64,000 nt of DNA from the NCBI RefSeq assembly GCF_010671595.1, contig NZ_JAABOP010000002.1:186001-250000 (forward strand), read 5' to 3'. This document shows, piece by piece, positions 1 through 9,444 of the stretch (the first letter of the stretch is position 1; the number at the start of each line of letters is the position of its first letter). The notes beneath the pieces are model-generated. The model saw only the letters and a program-made list of their open reading frames with translations, made no database searches and was not told the origin of the DNA. This stretch comes from Muriicola jejuensis. Its GTDB lineage: Bacteria; Bacteroidota; Bacteroidia; Flavobacteriales; Flavobacteriaceae. The translations under genes and the position numbers were made by a program.

Positions 1-121
1 AAGCTTTCACAAAGAATCCGTTCATCGATTAACGGTCAAAAAAGTGGGTTGAAATTATACTAAATCCTTCTCCCTCTAGTTATACATACTGTTTAAACCT
101 GGTTACTTAGCCCCGAAACCT

Positions 122-1534
122 ATGCGAAAGTTCATTTGCGGTATAGCCTTTGTCAGCTTTTGGTCTGCAGGTCTGTTCGCCCAGAATTCCCCGGATTGTC
201 GAAGTGCCATCCCGGTTTGCGCGGATGCCCCGATCACATCTTTTGCCGACGGGGGCGGGGATATCGATGATTTCGATCCGGATGTGATCCGACAGAGCGG
301 TTGCCTCGAGAAGGGTAGTGTGAGTTCGGCCAATATTGAAAACAATACCTCCTGGTACGTATTCAGGGCCGGGACAAGGGGTCAGATCGGTTTTGATATA
401 GAGGCATTGCCGGGTACCAGCGGCACGGTGACCGCGGAGTGGGATTTTGCCCTCTATGGACCCGATGTGGATTGTGCGAGTATCAGCAATGGTACCGCCC
501 AGCCCATACGATGCAACTACGAAGTGAATGACACGAATTTCACAGGAATAGGAGTGAACCCGGAGAACGGGCAGGTGGGGGCACCCAACCTGACGGGCAG
601 CCAGAATACCTATGACGAGTGGCTCATCGTGGAAGAGGGGGAGATCTACTACCTGCTGATCAATAATTTCAACACCAACTTCGACGGGGACCCCGAACCA
701 TTTTCCCTGACTTTTACCGGGTATTCGGTGGATCAGGACCAGAACACGGCCCTCGACTGTACCCTGAGGGATGAATTCCTGGGTCTGGACATCGTGGCTT
801 GTGAAGGCGACCCGGACATCACGCTCTCTGCCCTGAATTCACCGGCGGGACCCGATATTGCCAACGTGACCTGGAGCGTGGATTACGAGGATGACGGGGT
901 GATAGACCAGGTACTTGCCTCCGGGCCCACAGAGACCCAGCTCACCGTGACCAGCCCCAATTCAGGGAGGTATTTCGTGGAGATCGTCACCAACCTGGCG
1001 ACTACCATCACGGATGACATCCTGATCACTTTTTACGGTATCCCGGTATTGCAGGAGGTGATCATTCTGGACGACCTTTCTGACAGCAACAATATTGAGA
1101 TCGTGGTAGACGGAGACGGGAACTACGAATACGCCATCAACGGAGGTGAATTCCAGGACTCCGCCATATTTTACGACGTCCCCCCGGGAGAGAACACCGT
1201 GATCATCAACGATAAGAACGGCTGCGGTTTTACGGACCCCATTCCCTTCCTGGTGGTGGGATACCCGAAATTCTTTACGCCTAACGGGGACGGCATCCAC
1301 GATGCCTGGAACATCCTGGGGATAGAGACTCTTACCGATCCTGTGGTCTTTATCTTTGACCGATACGGAAAATTGCTCAAACAGCTAGACGAGACCACCA
1401 TCGGGTGGGACGGTACCTTTAACGGGAGGCCCATGCCCTCATCGGATTACTGGTTCAGGCTGGATTACTCCAGGGATGAACAGGGGATCATCGTCGCCAA
1501 TTCGGTGCGGACCCATTTCTCCCTCGTGCGATAA
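122..1534 (+). CDS. Secreted protein with T9SS type B C-terminal sorting domain
   Basis: A 470-residue secreted protein of unknown function. Residues 1-21 form a signal peptide ending FAQ. The middle is Asp/Gly/Asn-rich beta-sandwich-like sequence with paired cysteines. The last ~85 residues match the gliding-motility-type (type B) sorting domain: a FFTPNGDGIHDAWNI motif near residue 390, then an FDRYGKLL segment and a GWDGTFNGRPMPSSDYWF segment. In this family the domain directs export through the type IX secretion system and surface attachment or release. A strong hairpin follows the stop, shared with the convergent gene at 1580. Export route is confident; the role of the N-terminal part is not recognised. 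Confidence 0.85.
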   Translation: MRKFICGIAFVSFWSAGLFAQNSPDCRSAIPVCADAPITSFADGGGDIDDFDPDVIRQSGCLEKGSVSSANIENNTSWYVFRAGTRGQIGFDIEALPGTSGTVTAEWDFALYGPDVDCASISNGTAQPIRCNYEVNDTNFTGIGVNPENGQVGAPNLTGSQNTYDEWLIVEEGEIYYLLINNFNTNFDGDPEPFSLTFTGYSVDQDQNTALDCTLRDEFLGLDIVACEGDPDITLSALNSPAGPDIANVTWSVDYEDDGVIDQVLASGPTETQLTVTSPNSGRYFVEIVTNLATTITDDILITFYGIPVLQEVIILDDLSDSNNIEIVVDGDGNYEYAINGGEFQDSAIFYDVPPGENTVIINDKNGCGFTDPIPFLVVGYPKFFTPNGDGIHDAWNILGIETLTDPVVFIFDRYGKLLKQLDETTIGWDGTFNGRPMPSSDYWFRLDYSRDEQGIIVANSVRTHFSLVR

Positions 1535-1535
1535 A

Positions 1536-1562
1536 AAAAGCCGGCGAGTGCCGGCTTCTTCT
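1536..1562. terminator. Bidirectional intrinsic terminator
   Basis: An 8-bp perfect inverted repeat (AAGCCGGC, loop GAGT, GCCGGCTT; 1538-1557) lies between two convergent genes. A-tracts on the left and T-rich sequence on the right let it work for both strands. Confidence 0.8.
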
Positions 1563-1579
1563 TTATATGGTAGCTCTCC

Positions 1580-3088
1580 TTACAGGTTCAGAGTGTATCC
1601 CACCAGGATATTCGTATTGACATTATTTACACTTGCGGGAGTTGGGAACCCTGTCACGAACAGAGAGTTCTGGCTCGTCTGCTCGGAACGGCTAAAGGCC
1701 AGGTCGAGCCTGCTGCCCCCAAAGTTAAACCCGAGTCCAAAGGAATAAGCCTGCAGGTCCCCAACGGTGATACCGTTCTCATAAGGGCTGCTTTCAAATC
1801 GATATCCGCCGCGCAGGCTAACGTTGTCTATCCTGTATTCCCCTCCGATCCTGTAGGTGTTTACAGTGCCCAACTGGGAGGCGATAAAGGTGTTTTCATT
1901 GTTGAAACTGGGATCTGAAACAGGACGTAATTCGGCTTCTGCCATGTCCTGATACCCGTAATCAAAACTTAGCAGTCCCTGTGGGCCAAAGACGATGGCC
2001 AGACTTCCCGTGAGCTTTGCCGGAGTTTTGATCCGGTATTGTTCGAAGAGGTTCACCACGTTAAAATCGATAAATCCGATCTCGGAATCTGCGAGGTCAG
2101 AATTGATCCGCTGTGAAGTATCGTCCAGCATCCTGTACCAGGTAGGGGATTGGTAGCTTCCACCTATACGCACATTTTCGTTCATCACCGCGATGGCCCC
2201 CAGGCTGAAGGAAAACCCTGAGCCTTCCGTGCGCAGGTAGTTGTCAAAACTCACGAAGGAGATTGGGGAGCTGGGATCGTAGCCCGTTTCCGTGAACTCG
2301 GTATACTGGTCAAAAAGCACATCGTGGAAATTCAGGGAAGCTCCCAGGAAGAGGTTTTTCTGGTACTGCCCGGCAAAATTCACCGTCAGTTTGCTGTTGT
2401 ACCCATTGGTCCTTCGGAAATATTCCTGATTCACGGTATTGTAGACCGCATTGGAGACGTAGGCGGTATTGTTGTTGTCAGTCTCATCCACGGGATCTAT
2501 CACCCCTCCGTAATAGCCCAGGAAGGCTTGTTGCTCCCGGAAACCGAGGTTTGCCCCAATGTCGAGATAGGCTTCTTCAATAAACTCCCCGTCCTGTATC
2601 AGCAGGGGGCCGAACGGGACGCCCTGAGCGAAGTTCAGGAAGTAATTATCAATCCCCTGATCGCCGTTCCCGTCGATGAAGACATCATTGTCAAAATTCC
2701 TGGCCATGTCGTAATTGATGGCCAGGGAGATCTTTTGCCATGGACTGTTCGGATTTCTGCTTTTAAAGACAAATACGCCTCCAAGCTGACTGATATCCAC
2801 GGAATTTCGAACTTCCGTGGCCGGCGAGCCGAAATAGGAAGACTCGTTGTTCTGATGATAATTGGCCCCTGTGATCGTAAAGAGACTGTTGGCGAAAACG
2901 GCCGAGCCTGCCGGGTTGATATTCAGCGCAGACATATCTCCCCCCAGAGCCCCGAAGGCACCTCCCATGCCCTGGAATCGCGCAGTCCCCTGAAGGTTTT
3001 CCGTGCTGTATCGGAGTACATCATCGATGTTCTGGGCGGTTAAGGCCAGGCATGACATACCCATCATGAACGTTAGAATTCTTTTCAT
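1580..3088 (-). CDS. OmpP1/FadL/TodX-like outer-membrane transporter
   Basis: A 502-residue protein with a signal peptide (residues 1-18, ending LTAQ) followed by the family's N-terminal hallmark: a stretch reading ARFQGMGGAFGALGGDMSALNINPAGSA around residues 36-63, where NPA is typical of FadL-like proteins. The rest has alternating hydrophobic/polar strands typical of a beta-barrel and ends in the strand NILVGYTLNL. Homologues form outer-membrane channels for hydrophobic compounds; in Bacteroidota they are often annotated as hemin receptor or hypothetical. The substrate cannot be read from sequence. It is transcribed towards the T9SS gene and shares a terminator with it. Confidence 0.8.
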   Translation of the reverse strand: MKRILTFMMGMSCLALTAQNIDDVLRYSTENLQGTARFQGMGGAFGALGGDMSALNINPAGSAVFANSLFTITGANYHQNNESSYFGSPATEVRNSVDISQLGGVFVFKSRNPNSPWQKISLAINYDMARNFDNDVFIDGNGDQGIDNYFLNFAQGVPFGPLLIQDGEFIEEAYLDIGANLGFREQQAFLGYYGGVIDPVDETDNNNTAYVSNAVYNTVNQEYFRRTNGYNSKLTVNFAGQYQKNLFLGASLNFHDVLFDQYTEFTETGYDPSSPISFVSFDNYLRTEGSGFSFSLGAIAVMNENVRIGGSYQSPTWYRMLDDTSQRINSDLADSEIGFIDFNVVNLFEQYRIKTPAKLTGSLAIVFGPQGLLSFDYGYQDMAEAELRPVSDPSFNNENTFIASQLGTVNTYRIGGEYRIDNVSLRGGYRFESSPYENGITVGDLQAYSFGLGFNFGGSRLDLAFSRSEQTSQNSLFVTGFPTPASVNNVNTNILVGYTLNL

Positions 3089-3125
3089 TTTACCAGTTTT
3101 TAATTAGTGAATGTAAAAGGGGTTA

Positions 3126-4460
3126 TTAAATCCTGCCGCCCCGGCCTGAGGACCTTCCGCCGGAAGACCTGCCGCCGCCACTGGACGATCTTCCACCGCC
3201 TGAGCTTCTCATGCTTCCCGAACTACGGCTACTGCTTCCGGAGCTTCTGTAACTTCCTGAAGAGCTTCGACTACTGCTTCCAGAACTCCTGTAAGTTCCA
3301 GAGCTGCGGCTACTGCTTCCAGAACTCCTGATCCCGGTTGATGGCCTTGAATATCCGGAAGACCTGGGGGTTCCCGATGAGCGATAACTCCTTGAAGAGG
3401 ATGGACTCACGGTATTTCCGCTGCTCCTTCTATACGTATTGCTTCGGGAGGATGAATACCCGTTGTAACGATTAGTCGCAGAACTTCGGTTATAATTGGG
3501 AGAGACGCGCGTACTCCTGCTGCTGCGGTAGCTTCGGTTCCTGCTAATGGCGTCAGCACTTACCGATCGCCTGGCAGTGGTGCCACCTCTGTAGGTGGAG
3601 GAACTCCTCAACCCCGTCCTTGAACTATTTAGATTGGATCTTCCGCTGTTATCTCTCAGCCTTGTGTTAGTGCGAGCTGTGCTAAGATTGGACCTGCCTC
3701 TGAAGGAATTGGATGCCAAGGCGTTCCGGTCGTAAAAGCCCCGTCGGGATCTGTTGAAACCAAAGCGGTTGTTATAGGGATTTCCGTAATAACCTCCCCA
3801 GCCCCAGTTGTTCCAGCCCCAGCCGCCGTTCCATCCCCAGCCGCCGTTCCAGCCCCAGCCTCCATTCCAGGCCCAGGCACCGCCCCAGCCCCAGGCACCA
3901 CCCCAGCCCCAGCCCCAGTTGTTCCAGCCCCAGCCCCATGGATTATTCCATCTCCAAGGACTGTATAGGCCGCCCCAGTACCAGCTGCTGTATCCCCAGA
4001 AGGGATCTGCCCAAATGGGGTTCCAGCCCCAGTTGTCATTGATATTGATGACCACATTGGTAGGGTTGTCTCCCCAACCTGGATTGCCTGCATAGGTATT
4101 CTCATCATCAAAATAGTCTGAGTCCCTCATCATGGCAAGGCTGTCTCCTTCCACACCACTGTAGTAGGAATCCACGTCTGTAAAGATCTCGCTATCCATA
4201 TACTGGTCTATTTCCTCGGCTTTCCTGCCGAAGTATTCGCCATAGATGCCGTCATCTTCTTTCTGAACGGATCTCTGGGAAGGGCGTTCAACCGTTCTCG
4301 GTGCATTGTATACCGTGCGTTGTTCTACGCCTGAACCGTAAATTCCGTCATTCTCGTAATAGGAAGCCTGTTGATAAGAACCACAGGAAACCAGCCCGAT
4401 GCCCAGAAGGCCCAGGACGATTGTTTTAAGGTTTTTGGGGTGGGGTAAGGAAACTATCAT
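3126..4460 (-). CDS. Low-complexity lipoprotein with Trp/Gly-rich repeats and Ser/Arg-rich tail
   Basis: A 444-residue protein with a lipobox-like N-terminus (hydrophobic stretch, then GLVSCGSYQQ; Cys near residue 27). Residues ~30-125 are acidic. Residues ~140-240 are extremely rich in Trp, Gly and Asn with short repeats of the type GWGWNGG. Residues ~250-444 are Ser/Arg/Tyr/Gly-rich with many RSSG/SRSS repeats and no obvious fold. Orthologous low-complexity lipoproteins sit upstream of proS in related genomes as I recall, but no function is known to me. It is divergent from proS. The repetitive coding sequence is prone to length variation. Confidence 0.65.
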   Translation of the reverse strand: MIVSLPHPKNLKTIVLGLLGIGLVSCGSYQQASYYENDGIYGSGVEQRTVYNAPRTVERPSQRSVQKEDDGIYGEYFGRKAEEIDQYMDSEIFTDVDSYYSGVEGDSLAMMRDSDYFDDENTYAGNPGWGDNPTNVVININDNWGWNPIWADPFWGYSSWYWGGLYSPWRWNNPWGWGWNNWGWGWGGAWGWGGAWAWNGGWGWNGGWGWNGGWGWNNWGWGGYYGNPYNNRFGFNRSRRGFYDRNALASNSFRGRSNLSTARTNTRLRDNSGRSNLNSSRTGLRSSSTYRGGTTARRSVSADAISRNRSYRSSRSTRVSPNYNRSSATNRYNGYSSSRSNTYRRSSGNTVSPSSSRSYRSSGTPRSSGYSRPSTGIRSSGSSSRSSGTYRSSGSSSRSSSGSYRSSGSSSRSSGSMRSSGGGRSSSGGGRSSGGRSSGRGGRI

Positions 4461-4475
4461 GAGTACAAAATTATA

Positions 4476-4506
4476 TTGTTGAACATATTAAAAATAGTTA
4501 GTTTTG
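4476..4506 (+). promoter_or_regulatory. Bacteroidota-type promoter for proS
   Basis: TTG at 4476-4478 is followed after 20 nt by TAGTTTTG at 4499-4506, matching the sigma-ABfr consensus TTG-N19-TAnnTTTG. The proS start lies about 50 nt downstream. Confidence 0.6.
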
Positions 4507-4555
4507 CCCAACTATTCGTGACATAAAGTGCAAGATTTATGCCAAAGTACACCAG

Positions 4556-6031
4556 ATGGGAAAAAATTTAACGACGCGTAAGGAGGATTATTCCAAATGG
4601 TATAATGAGCTCGTGGTAAAGGCGGATCTCGCCGAAAATTCAGGGGTAAGGGGCTGTATGGTGATCAAACCCTACGGTTATGCCATCTGGGAGAAGATGC
4701 AGGCCGCTTTGGACAGGATGTTCAAGGATACGGGTCATGAGAACGCTTATTTTCCCATTTTTATCCCCAAATCCTACCTGAGTAAGGAAGCGAGTCATGT
4801 GGAGGGTTTTGCAAAGGAATGTGCCGTGGTTACCCATTACAGGCTTAAAAATGCCGAAGATGGGAGCGGTATTATTGTGGATCCCGAGGCTAAATTGGAA
4901 GAGGAGCTCATCGTCAGGCCTACTTCCGAAACCATCATCTGGGATACGTACAGGCGCTGGATTCAGTCGTATCGAGACCTGCCCCTGCTGATCAACCAAT
5001 GGGCAAATGTGGTGAGGTGGGAGATGCGTACCCGTCTCTTTCTAAGGACCGCAGAATTCCTCTGGCAGGAAGGACATACGGCCCATGCCACGGAACAGGA
5101 AGCCATAGAGGAAGCGGAAAAGATACTCGATATATACACGGAATTCGCAGAAGAACACATGGCGGTCCCCGTGATCAAAGGGACCAAGTCGGAAGGAGAA
5201 CGGTTCGCAGGGGCCGTGGAGACCTATTGTATAGAAGCATTGATGCAAGATGGCAAAGCGCTACAGGCCGGGACCTCGCACTTCCTCGGTCAGAATTTTG
5301 CCAAGGCCTTTGACGTTAAATTCGCGAATAAAGAAGGGCAGCAGGATTATGTATGGGCCACTTCCTGGGGGGTATCTACCCGCCTAATGGGAGCCCTGGT
5401 CATGACCCACAGTGATGACAACGGTCTTGTACTTCCTCCCAAATTGGCCCCTATACAGGTGGTGATCGTACCCATTTACAAAGGGCTGGATCAGCTCGAG
5501 GCCATCTCTGCCAAAGTAAAACCCCTGGTAAAAGACCTGAGAGCGAAGGGGATTTCAGTAAAATACGATGACAGGGATACCCACAAGCCCGGTTTCAAAT
5601 TCAATGAATACGAACTGAAGGGCGTGCCGGTCAGGCTCGCCATAGGGCAGCGCGACCTGCAGAATGACACCTTTGAGGTAGCCCGCAGGGATACTCTTGA
5701 GAAGGAGACCGTGAAAGCTTCGGAGGTGATAGACCACATAGAGGAATTGCTGCAGAAGATCCAGGAGAACATTTTCAACAGGGCGTTGGCCTACAGGGAA
5801 GACCATATCACACGGGTAGATTCCTACGAAGAATTCAAATCCCTCTTGGAATCCAAGGGAGGTTTCTTCCTCGCCCATTGGGACGGAACCCCGGAGACCG
5901 AGGAAAGGATCAAGGAGGAGACCAAGGCGACTATTCGTTGCATCCCCTTCCCTGCGGAAGAGGAGGACGGGAAGTGCATGGTCACCGGCAAGCCATCGGC
6001 TCGCAGGGTCCTGTTCGCCAAGGCGTATTAG
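4556..6031 (+). CDS. proS: Prolyl-tRNA synthetase (eukaryote/archaeal-like type)
   Basis: Charges tRNA-Pro with proline in the cytoplasm. At 491 residues it is the short class II ProRS without the bacterial editing insertion. Motif 2 is in the RPTSETIIW ... [11 protein letters not shown] stretch (residues ~122-165) and motif 3 lies around [19 protein letters not shown] (~265-285). The anticodon-binding domain covers ~295-400, and the C-terminal zinc-type domain ends in ...RVLFAKAY with Cys near IRCIPF and GKCMVTG. This ProRS type is normal for Bacteroidota. It is followed by a tRNA-Glu pair with its own promoter. Confidence 0.96.
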   Translation: MGKNLTTRKEDYSKWYNELVVKADLAENSGVRGCMVIKPYGYAIWEKMQAALDRMFKDTGHENAYFPIFIPKSYLSKEASHVEGFAKECAVVTHYRLKNAEDGSGIIVDPEAKLEEELIVRPTSETIIWDTYRRWIQSYRDLPLLINQWANVVRWEMRTRLFLRTAEFLWQEGHTAHATEQEAIEEAEKILDIYTEFAEEHMAVPVIKGTKSEGERFAGAVETYCIEALMQDGKALQAGTSHFLGQNFAKAFDVKFANKEGQQDYVWATSWGVSTRLMGALVMTHSDDNGLVLPPKLAPIQVVIVPIYKGLDQLEAISAKVKPLVKDLRAKGISVKYDDRDTHKPGFKFNEYELKGVPVRLAIGQRDLQNDTFEVARRDTLEKETVKASEVIDHIEELLQKIQENIFNRALAYREDHITRVDSYEEFKSLLESKGGFFLAHWDGTPETEERIKEETKATIRCIPFPAEEEDGKCMVTGKPSARRVLFAKAY

Positions 6032-6059
6032 AGAGCCTTCAAAAAATAATCAGAGGGTG

Positions 6060-6089
6060 TTGCGGTAGTAAAAAATAATTGTATTTTTG
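6060..6089 (+). promoter_or_regulatory. Consensus promoter for the tRNA-Glu genes
   Basis: TTG (6060-6062), exactly 19 nt of spacer, then TATTTTTG (6082-6089): a perfect fit to the Bacteroidota consensus. The first tRNA starts 24 nt further on. Confidence 0.8.
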
Positions 6090-6112
6090 CATCCGCAATT
6101 GCGCAGACCCAT

Positions 6113-6184
6113 GGCCCGTTCGTCTAGGGGTTAGGACGCCAGGTTTTCATCCTGGTAACAGGGGTTCGATTCCCCTACGGGCTA
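6113..6184 (+). tRNA. tRNA-Glu(TTC), copy 1
   Basis: A 72-nt cloverleaf. The acceptor strands GGCCCGT and ACGGGCT pair (with a G-U at the first position). The anticodon stem CCAGG/CCTGG encloses the loop TTTTCAT, giving anticodon TTC. The T-arm is AGGGG-TTCGATT-CCCCT. The CCA end is not encoded. Confidence 0.97.
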
Positions 6185-6226
6185 CTGAGAAGACCGTATA
6201 GAGATGCGGTTGTTTTATTGATTTAA

Positions 6227-6298
6227 GGCCCGTTCGTCTAGGGGTTAGGACGCCAGGTTTTCATCCTGGTAACAGGGGTTCGATTCCCCTACGGGCTA
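6227..6298 (+). tRNA. tRNA-Glu(TTC), copy 2
   Basis: Identical over all 72 nt to the copy 42 nt upstream, so a tandem duplicate. It is probably co-transcribed from the promoter at 6060-6089, and rpsT follows 47 nt later. Confidence 0.97.
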
Positions 6299-6345
6299 CA
6301 AAGTGTCTGCCGGAACAGGCGGCCTAAAACATTAATTTAAGAAAG

Positions 6346-6597
6346 ATGGCAAATCACAAGTCGGCATTAAAGAGAATCAGAAGGAACGAAGAAGTACGCC
6401 TTCGCAACAGGTATCAGCACAAGACCACGCGAAACGCAATCAAGAAATTGCGCAGTGAGACTGACAAGAAAAAGGCTAACGCCCTTTTGCCTTCTGTGAT
6501 CAGCATGATCGACAAGCTGGCCAAACGCAACATCATCCACGATAACAAAGCAGCCAACCTCAAGAGCAAGCTCACCAAAATGGTGAATACCCTCTAG
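6346..6597 (+). CDS. rpsT: 30S ribosomal protein S20
   Basis: Binds 16S rRNA early in assembly of the small subunit. The 83-residue Lys/Arg-rich protein starts [16 protein letters not shown] and has the all-helical S20 pattern, including [16 protein letters not shown] and the C-terminal [14 protein letters not shown] motif. Length is normal. A strong terminator follows. Confidence 0.97.
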   Translation: MANHKSALKRIRRNEEVRLRNRYQHKTTRNAIKKLRSETDKKKANALLPSVISMIDKLAKRNIIHDNKAANLKSKLTKMVNTL

Positions 6598-6616
6598 GAA
6601 AAGTGCATTAAGATAT

Positions 6617-6646
6617 AACCCGGCCTCTGAGCCGGGTTTTTTTTTG
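6617..6646 (+). terminator. rpsT intrinsic terminator
   Basis: Stem AACCCGGC/GCCGGGTT with a 6-nt loop, followed by a run of T. Confidence 0.88.
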
Positions 6647-6673
6647 CTTTTTTTACAGGGAGTGATGCATTCC

Positions 6674-6708
6674 AAAAAAAATCCCGGAACACGAATGCTC
6701 CGGGATCT
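6674..6708 (-). terminator. rho intrinsic terminator
   Basis: Stem ATCCCGGA/TCCGGGAT (6681-6706) with a T-run on the minus strand, just after the stop of the rho gene. Confidence 0.82.
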
Positions 6709-6726
6709 TATCTGAAAAGGGTTTCC

Positions 6727-8340
6727 TTACTGGCTCATCGTCATCAGGAATTCCTCGTTGTTCTTGGTCTGCTTGATACGCTGCTCCATGAATTCCATGG
6801 CCTCGATGGGGTTCATATCTGCCAGGTACTTCCTCATGATCCACATGCGCTGTATCACATTGTCTTCCAGCAGCAGGTCGTCCCTGCGGGTAGAAGATGA
6901 AATAAGGTCGATGGCCGGGAAGATCCTCCTGTTACTGATCCTTCTGTCTAACTGGAGTTCCATATTACCGGTTCCTTTGAATTCCTCAAAGATCACCTCG
7001 TCCATTTTAGAACCTGTCTCGGTAAGCGCTGTGGCGATGATCGTCAGGGATCCACCGTTCTCTATGTTCCTGGCAGCTCCGAAGAAACGTTTGGGTTTAT
7101 GCAGGGCATTGGCATCCACACCCCCACTGAGCACCTTGCCCGATGCGGGTTGTACCGTGTTGTAGGCCCGCGCCAGCCTGGTGATAGAATCGAGGAGGAT
7201 GACCACATCGTGGCCGCATTCAACCAGCCTTTTTGCCTTTTCCAGGACGATGTTCGCTACCCTTACGTGTTCCGTCGCTTCCTTGTCAAAGGTGGAAGCA
7301 ACTACTTCACCCCTTACATTCCGTTGCATATCGGTCACCTCTTCGGGGCGCTCGTCGATCAAAAGGATGATCTGGTAAACCTCGGGGTGGTTTGCCGCAA
7401 TAGCATTGGCTATATCCTTTAATAACATAGTTTTACCCGTCTTTGGCTGAGATACGATCATTCCCCTCTGTCCTTTACCAATAGGGGAGAAGAGATCGAT
7501 GATCCGGGTAGAGATATTGCTCTGCCTTTCCGCCAGTTTGAACTTTTCCCGGGGGAAAAGAGGAGTGAGGTGCTCGAAGGCCACACGGTCCCTGACCACC
7601 TGAGGGTCCTGTCCGTTGATCTTGATCACCTTGATCAGGGGGAAATACTTTTCGCCTTCCTTTGGGGGGCGTACATTCCCCAGTACGGTGTCACCCGTCT
7701 TCAGACCGAAAAGACGGATCTGTGACTGGGAAACGTAAATGTCGTCTGGGGAGGACAGGTAATTGTAGTCTGAAGATCTCAGAAAACCATATCCGTCAGA
7801 CATGATATCCAGGACCCCTTCGCTTTCTATGATGCTGTCGAACTCGTATTCGGGTTGTTTGTATTTGTTTTTGAGGTCTTTATCGTAATTCATCGATTTC
7901 TTGTCCTGCCCGTTGTTCTGGTGGTGGGATTTATTTTGATTTTGGGCTTTTGGAGCATTGGAAGAATGGTCCTTCTTTTTGTGCTCTTTTTTGGGATGCT
8001 CTTTTTTGTGGTGGTCTTTCTTACCACCGTCATCTGATTTGTCCGGGGCGCTGTTCTCCTTAGCCTGGGGGGAAGATTTGGTCTCCTGCGACTCCCCGCC
8101 TCCTTCATTCCTGGACTTTCTGGGCCTGGGATTGCGATCCCTTTTGCGCTCCTGAGGGGCGACATTTTCCACGACCTCCGCGGTCTCCTTCACTATTTTC
8201 GGATTGGCGGCTTGAAGATCTAGGATCTGGTAGACCAGATCCAGTTTCTTGAGGGTTTTGTATTTGGGTACTTTAAGGGTTTCGGCAATTTTCTGAAGCT
8301 CAGGTAGCTTCATTGCCTTTAAATCGGAAATCTCAAACAT
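6727..8340 (-). CDS. rho: Transcription termination factor Rho
   Basis: Hexameric RNA-dependent ATPase that ends transcripts. Residues ~3-45 are the Rho N-terminal helical domain. Residues ~60-160 are a charged, Lys/Asn/Gln-rich disordered insertion, which makes the protein 537 residues against about 420 in E. coli. The RNA-binding cold-shock-like domain follows ([16 protein letters not shown], ~175-240). The ATPase has Walker A (QPKTGKTML) and Walker B ([16 protein letters not shown]). Such insertions are common in Bacteroidota Rho. Transcribed convergently with rpsT. Confidence 0.97.
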   Translation of the reverse strand: MFEISDLKAMKLPELQKIAETLKVPKYKTLKKLDLVYQILDLQAANPKIVKETAEVVENVAPQERKRDRNPRPRKSRNEGGGESQETKSSPQAKENSAPDKSDDGGKKDHHKKEHPKKEHKKKDHSSNAPKAQNQNKSHHQNNGQDKKSMNYDKDLKNKYKQPEYEFDSIIESEGVLDIMSDGYGFLRSSDYNYLSSPDDIYVSQSQIRLFGLKTGDTVLGNVRPPKEGEKYFPLIKVIKINGQDPQVVRDRVAFEHLTPLFPREKFKLAERQSNISTRIIDLFSPIGKGQRGMIVSQPKTGKTMLLKDIANAIAANHPEVYQIILLIDERPEEVTDMQRNVRGEVVASTFDKEATEHVRVANIVLEKAKRLVECGHDVVILLDSITRLARAYNTVQPASGKVLSGGVDANALHKPKRFFGAARNIENGGSLTIIATALTETGSKMDEVIFEEFKGTGNMELQLDRRISNRRIFPAIDLISSSTRRDDLLLEDNVIQRMWIMRKYLADMNPIEAMEFMEQRIKQTKNNEEFLMTMSQ

Positions 8341-8500
8341 TGAGTTTTGAATAAGTTGAACGTAGATCTAAAGAGTTTGAAGTATTTGATACTTGGATTT
8401 ACTTGGGAATGGGTTCCCAGTGGGTAAGTGTTATCCTCGATAACGGGTCAAAATTACAAAATATTTTCAATAATTGATGGTAATTTTTTAAAAAGACCTT

Positions 8501-8508
8501 TATTTTTG
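8501..8508 (+). promoter_or_regulatory. Probable -7 promoter element
   Basis: TATTTTTG matches the Bacteroidota -7 box, 24 nt before the start of the DUF4293 gene. The upstream TTG (8474-8476) is spaced 24 nt, longer than ideal, so only the -7 element is convincing. Confidence 0.45.
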
Positions 8509-8531
8509 CAGCTCTTAATCACCTTGTGCCT

Positions 8532-8942
8532 ATGATCCAACGCGTGCAGACCCTTTATCTTACAGGAGTGATCCTCCTGGGGGCTGTACTCCCTTTCTGG
8601 GTCGAACTCTGGACGGATTCAGAGGCCAACGTGGTGTTTGCAAAGAATGAAATCGCGGTTTCGCTAGCCTTTTATGTGTCGGCGGTTCTGGCTGCCCTCG
8701 CCATTTTCAAGTACAAGGACAGAAAGAATCAGTTCGTGCTGAACCGTTTCAATATGATTGTGAATCTTTTTTTACTGGGATTTTTCGTTTACCGGTCGCT
8801 AAATCTATCCGGAGAGACCCAGGTCTCGGAGAAGGGTATTGGGATGCTGATTCCTGTATTTTCTATCGTTTTACTGGTCCTTGCCAACAGGGCCATCAAA
8901 AGGGATGAAGATCTTGTAAAATCTGTTGACCGCTTACGTTAA
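8532..8942 (+). CDS. DUF4293 family membrane protein
   Basis: A 136-residue protein with four predicted membrane segments (residues ~8-25, 40-57, 73-92 and 107-124) and a short charged C-terminus. The ATG at 8532 (MIQRVQTLYL) is preferred over an in-frame GTG two codons earlier because family members begin MIQR. DUF4293 proteins are conserved in Bacteroidota, often beside rho; their function is unknown. Divergent from rho and closed by its own terminator. Confidence 0.8.
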   Translation: MIQRVQTLYLTGVILLGAVLPFWVELWTDSEANVVFAKNEIAVSLAFYVSAVLAALAIFKYKDRKNQFVLNRFNMIVNLFLLGFFVYRSLNLSGETQVSEKGIGMLIPVFSIVLLVLANRAIKRDEDLVKSVDRLR

Positions 8943-8972
8943 ACCTAACATCTTAGTAGTATTAGTGCGTGA

Positions 8973-9000
8973 AACCCCGGTGTCCAAACCGGGGTTTTTT
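8973..9000 (+). terminator. Intrinsic terminator after the DUF4293 gene
   Basis: Stem AACCCCGG/CCGGGGTT with an 8-nt loop, then T6. Confidence 0.85.
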
Positions 9001-9002
9001 GC

Positions 9003-9419
9003 TTATGGGAGGTAAAATTCTTCTTCTTTCACCACCAGGGTTGTAAGTTCTGCGGTATGCCCGTCAGGGTCCTTGAGGTACACAGACAGGAAATAGTGAT
9101 GGTCCTGTTCTTCATAAGGAAGGCCTAACTCTTTGAACCACCTTTTGGCTTTTTCGTATTCCTCCCGGGTGACCTGGAAGGCAAAATGGTCGATACCCGG
9201 CTTCCTGGAGGTTTCTTCTCCGGGAGATCTCTCCCCCTGGGCAGGGAACAGGGCTATTCCTGTTTTTCCTGCCAGCATAAAGACTGGGTAATCCCCCCAT
9301 TCCGGGAGTTTATAGGGAGTCAGGCCCAACACTTCTTCGTACCACCTCATGGATACGGCCAGGTCCCTGACCCGCAAGGCCACATGGTCCAGAAATTCTA
9401 TATTAAAAGGAGTTGCCAT
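9003..9419 (-). CDS. VOC (glyoxalase/bleomycin-resistance/dioxygenase) family protein
   Basis: 138 residues making two beta-alpha-beta-beta-beta modules. It begins with the typical FLDHVALRVRDLAVSMRWYEEVLGL pattern; later come IDHFAFQV and the metal-site-like DPDGHTAELT. Such proteins bind a divalent metal (His near residue 11, His near 76, Glu near 127) and act on small molecules; the substrate is not predictable. Stop lies 25 nt or so upstream-to-downstream of the metallophosphoesterase gene on the same strand, so the two are likely co-transcribed. Confidence 0.85.
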   Translation of the reverse strand: MATPFNIEFLDHVALRVRDLAVSMRWYEEVLGLTPYKLPEWGDYPVFMLAGKTGIALFPAQGERSPGEETSRKPGIDHFAFQVTREEYEKAKRWFKELGLPYEEQDHHYFLSVYLKDPDGHTAELTTLVVKEEEFYLP

Positions 9420-9444
9420 TTGGGATTTATTATAGGTCTTTCAC

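Noticed and set aside
3808-4095. Pro/Gln-rich open frame opposite the Trp/Gly-rich repeats
   Set aside because: Its FQPQPP-type repeats are the reverse complement of the GWGWN-type repeat codons.
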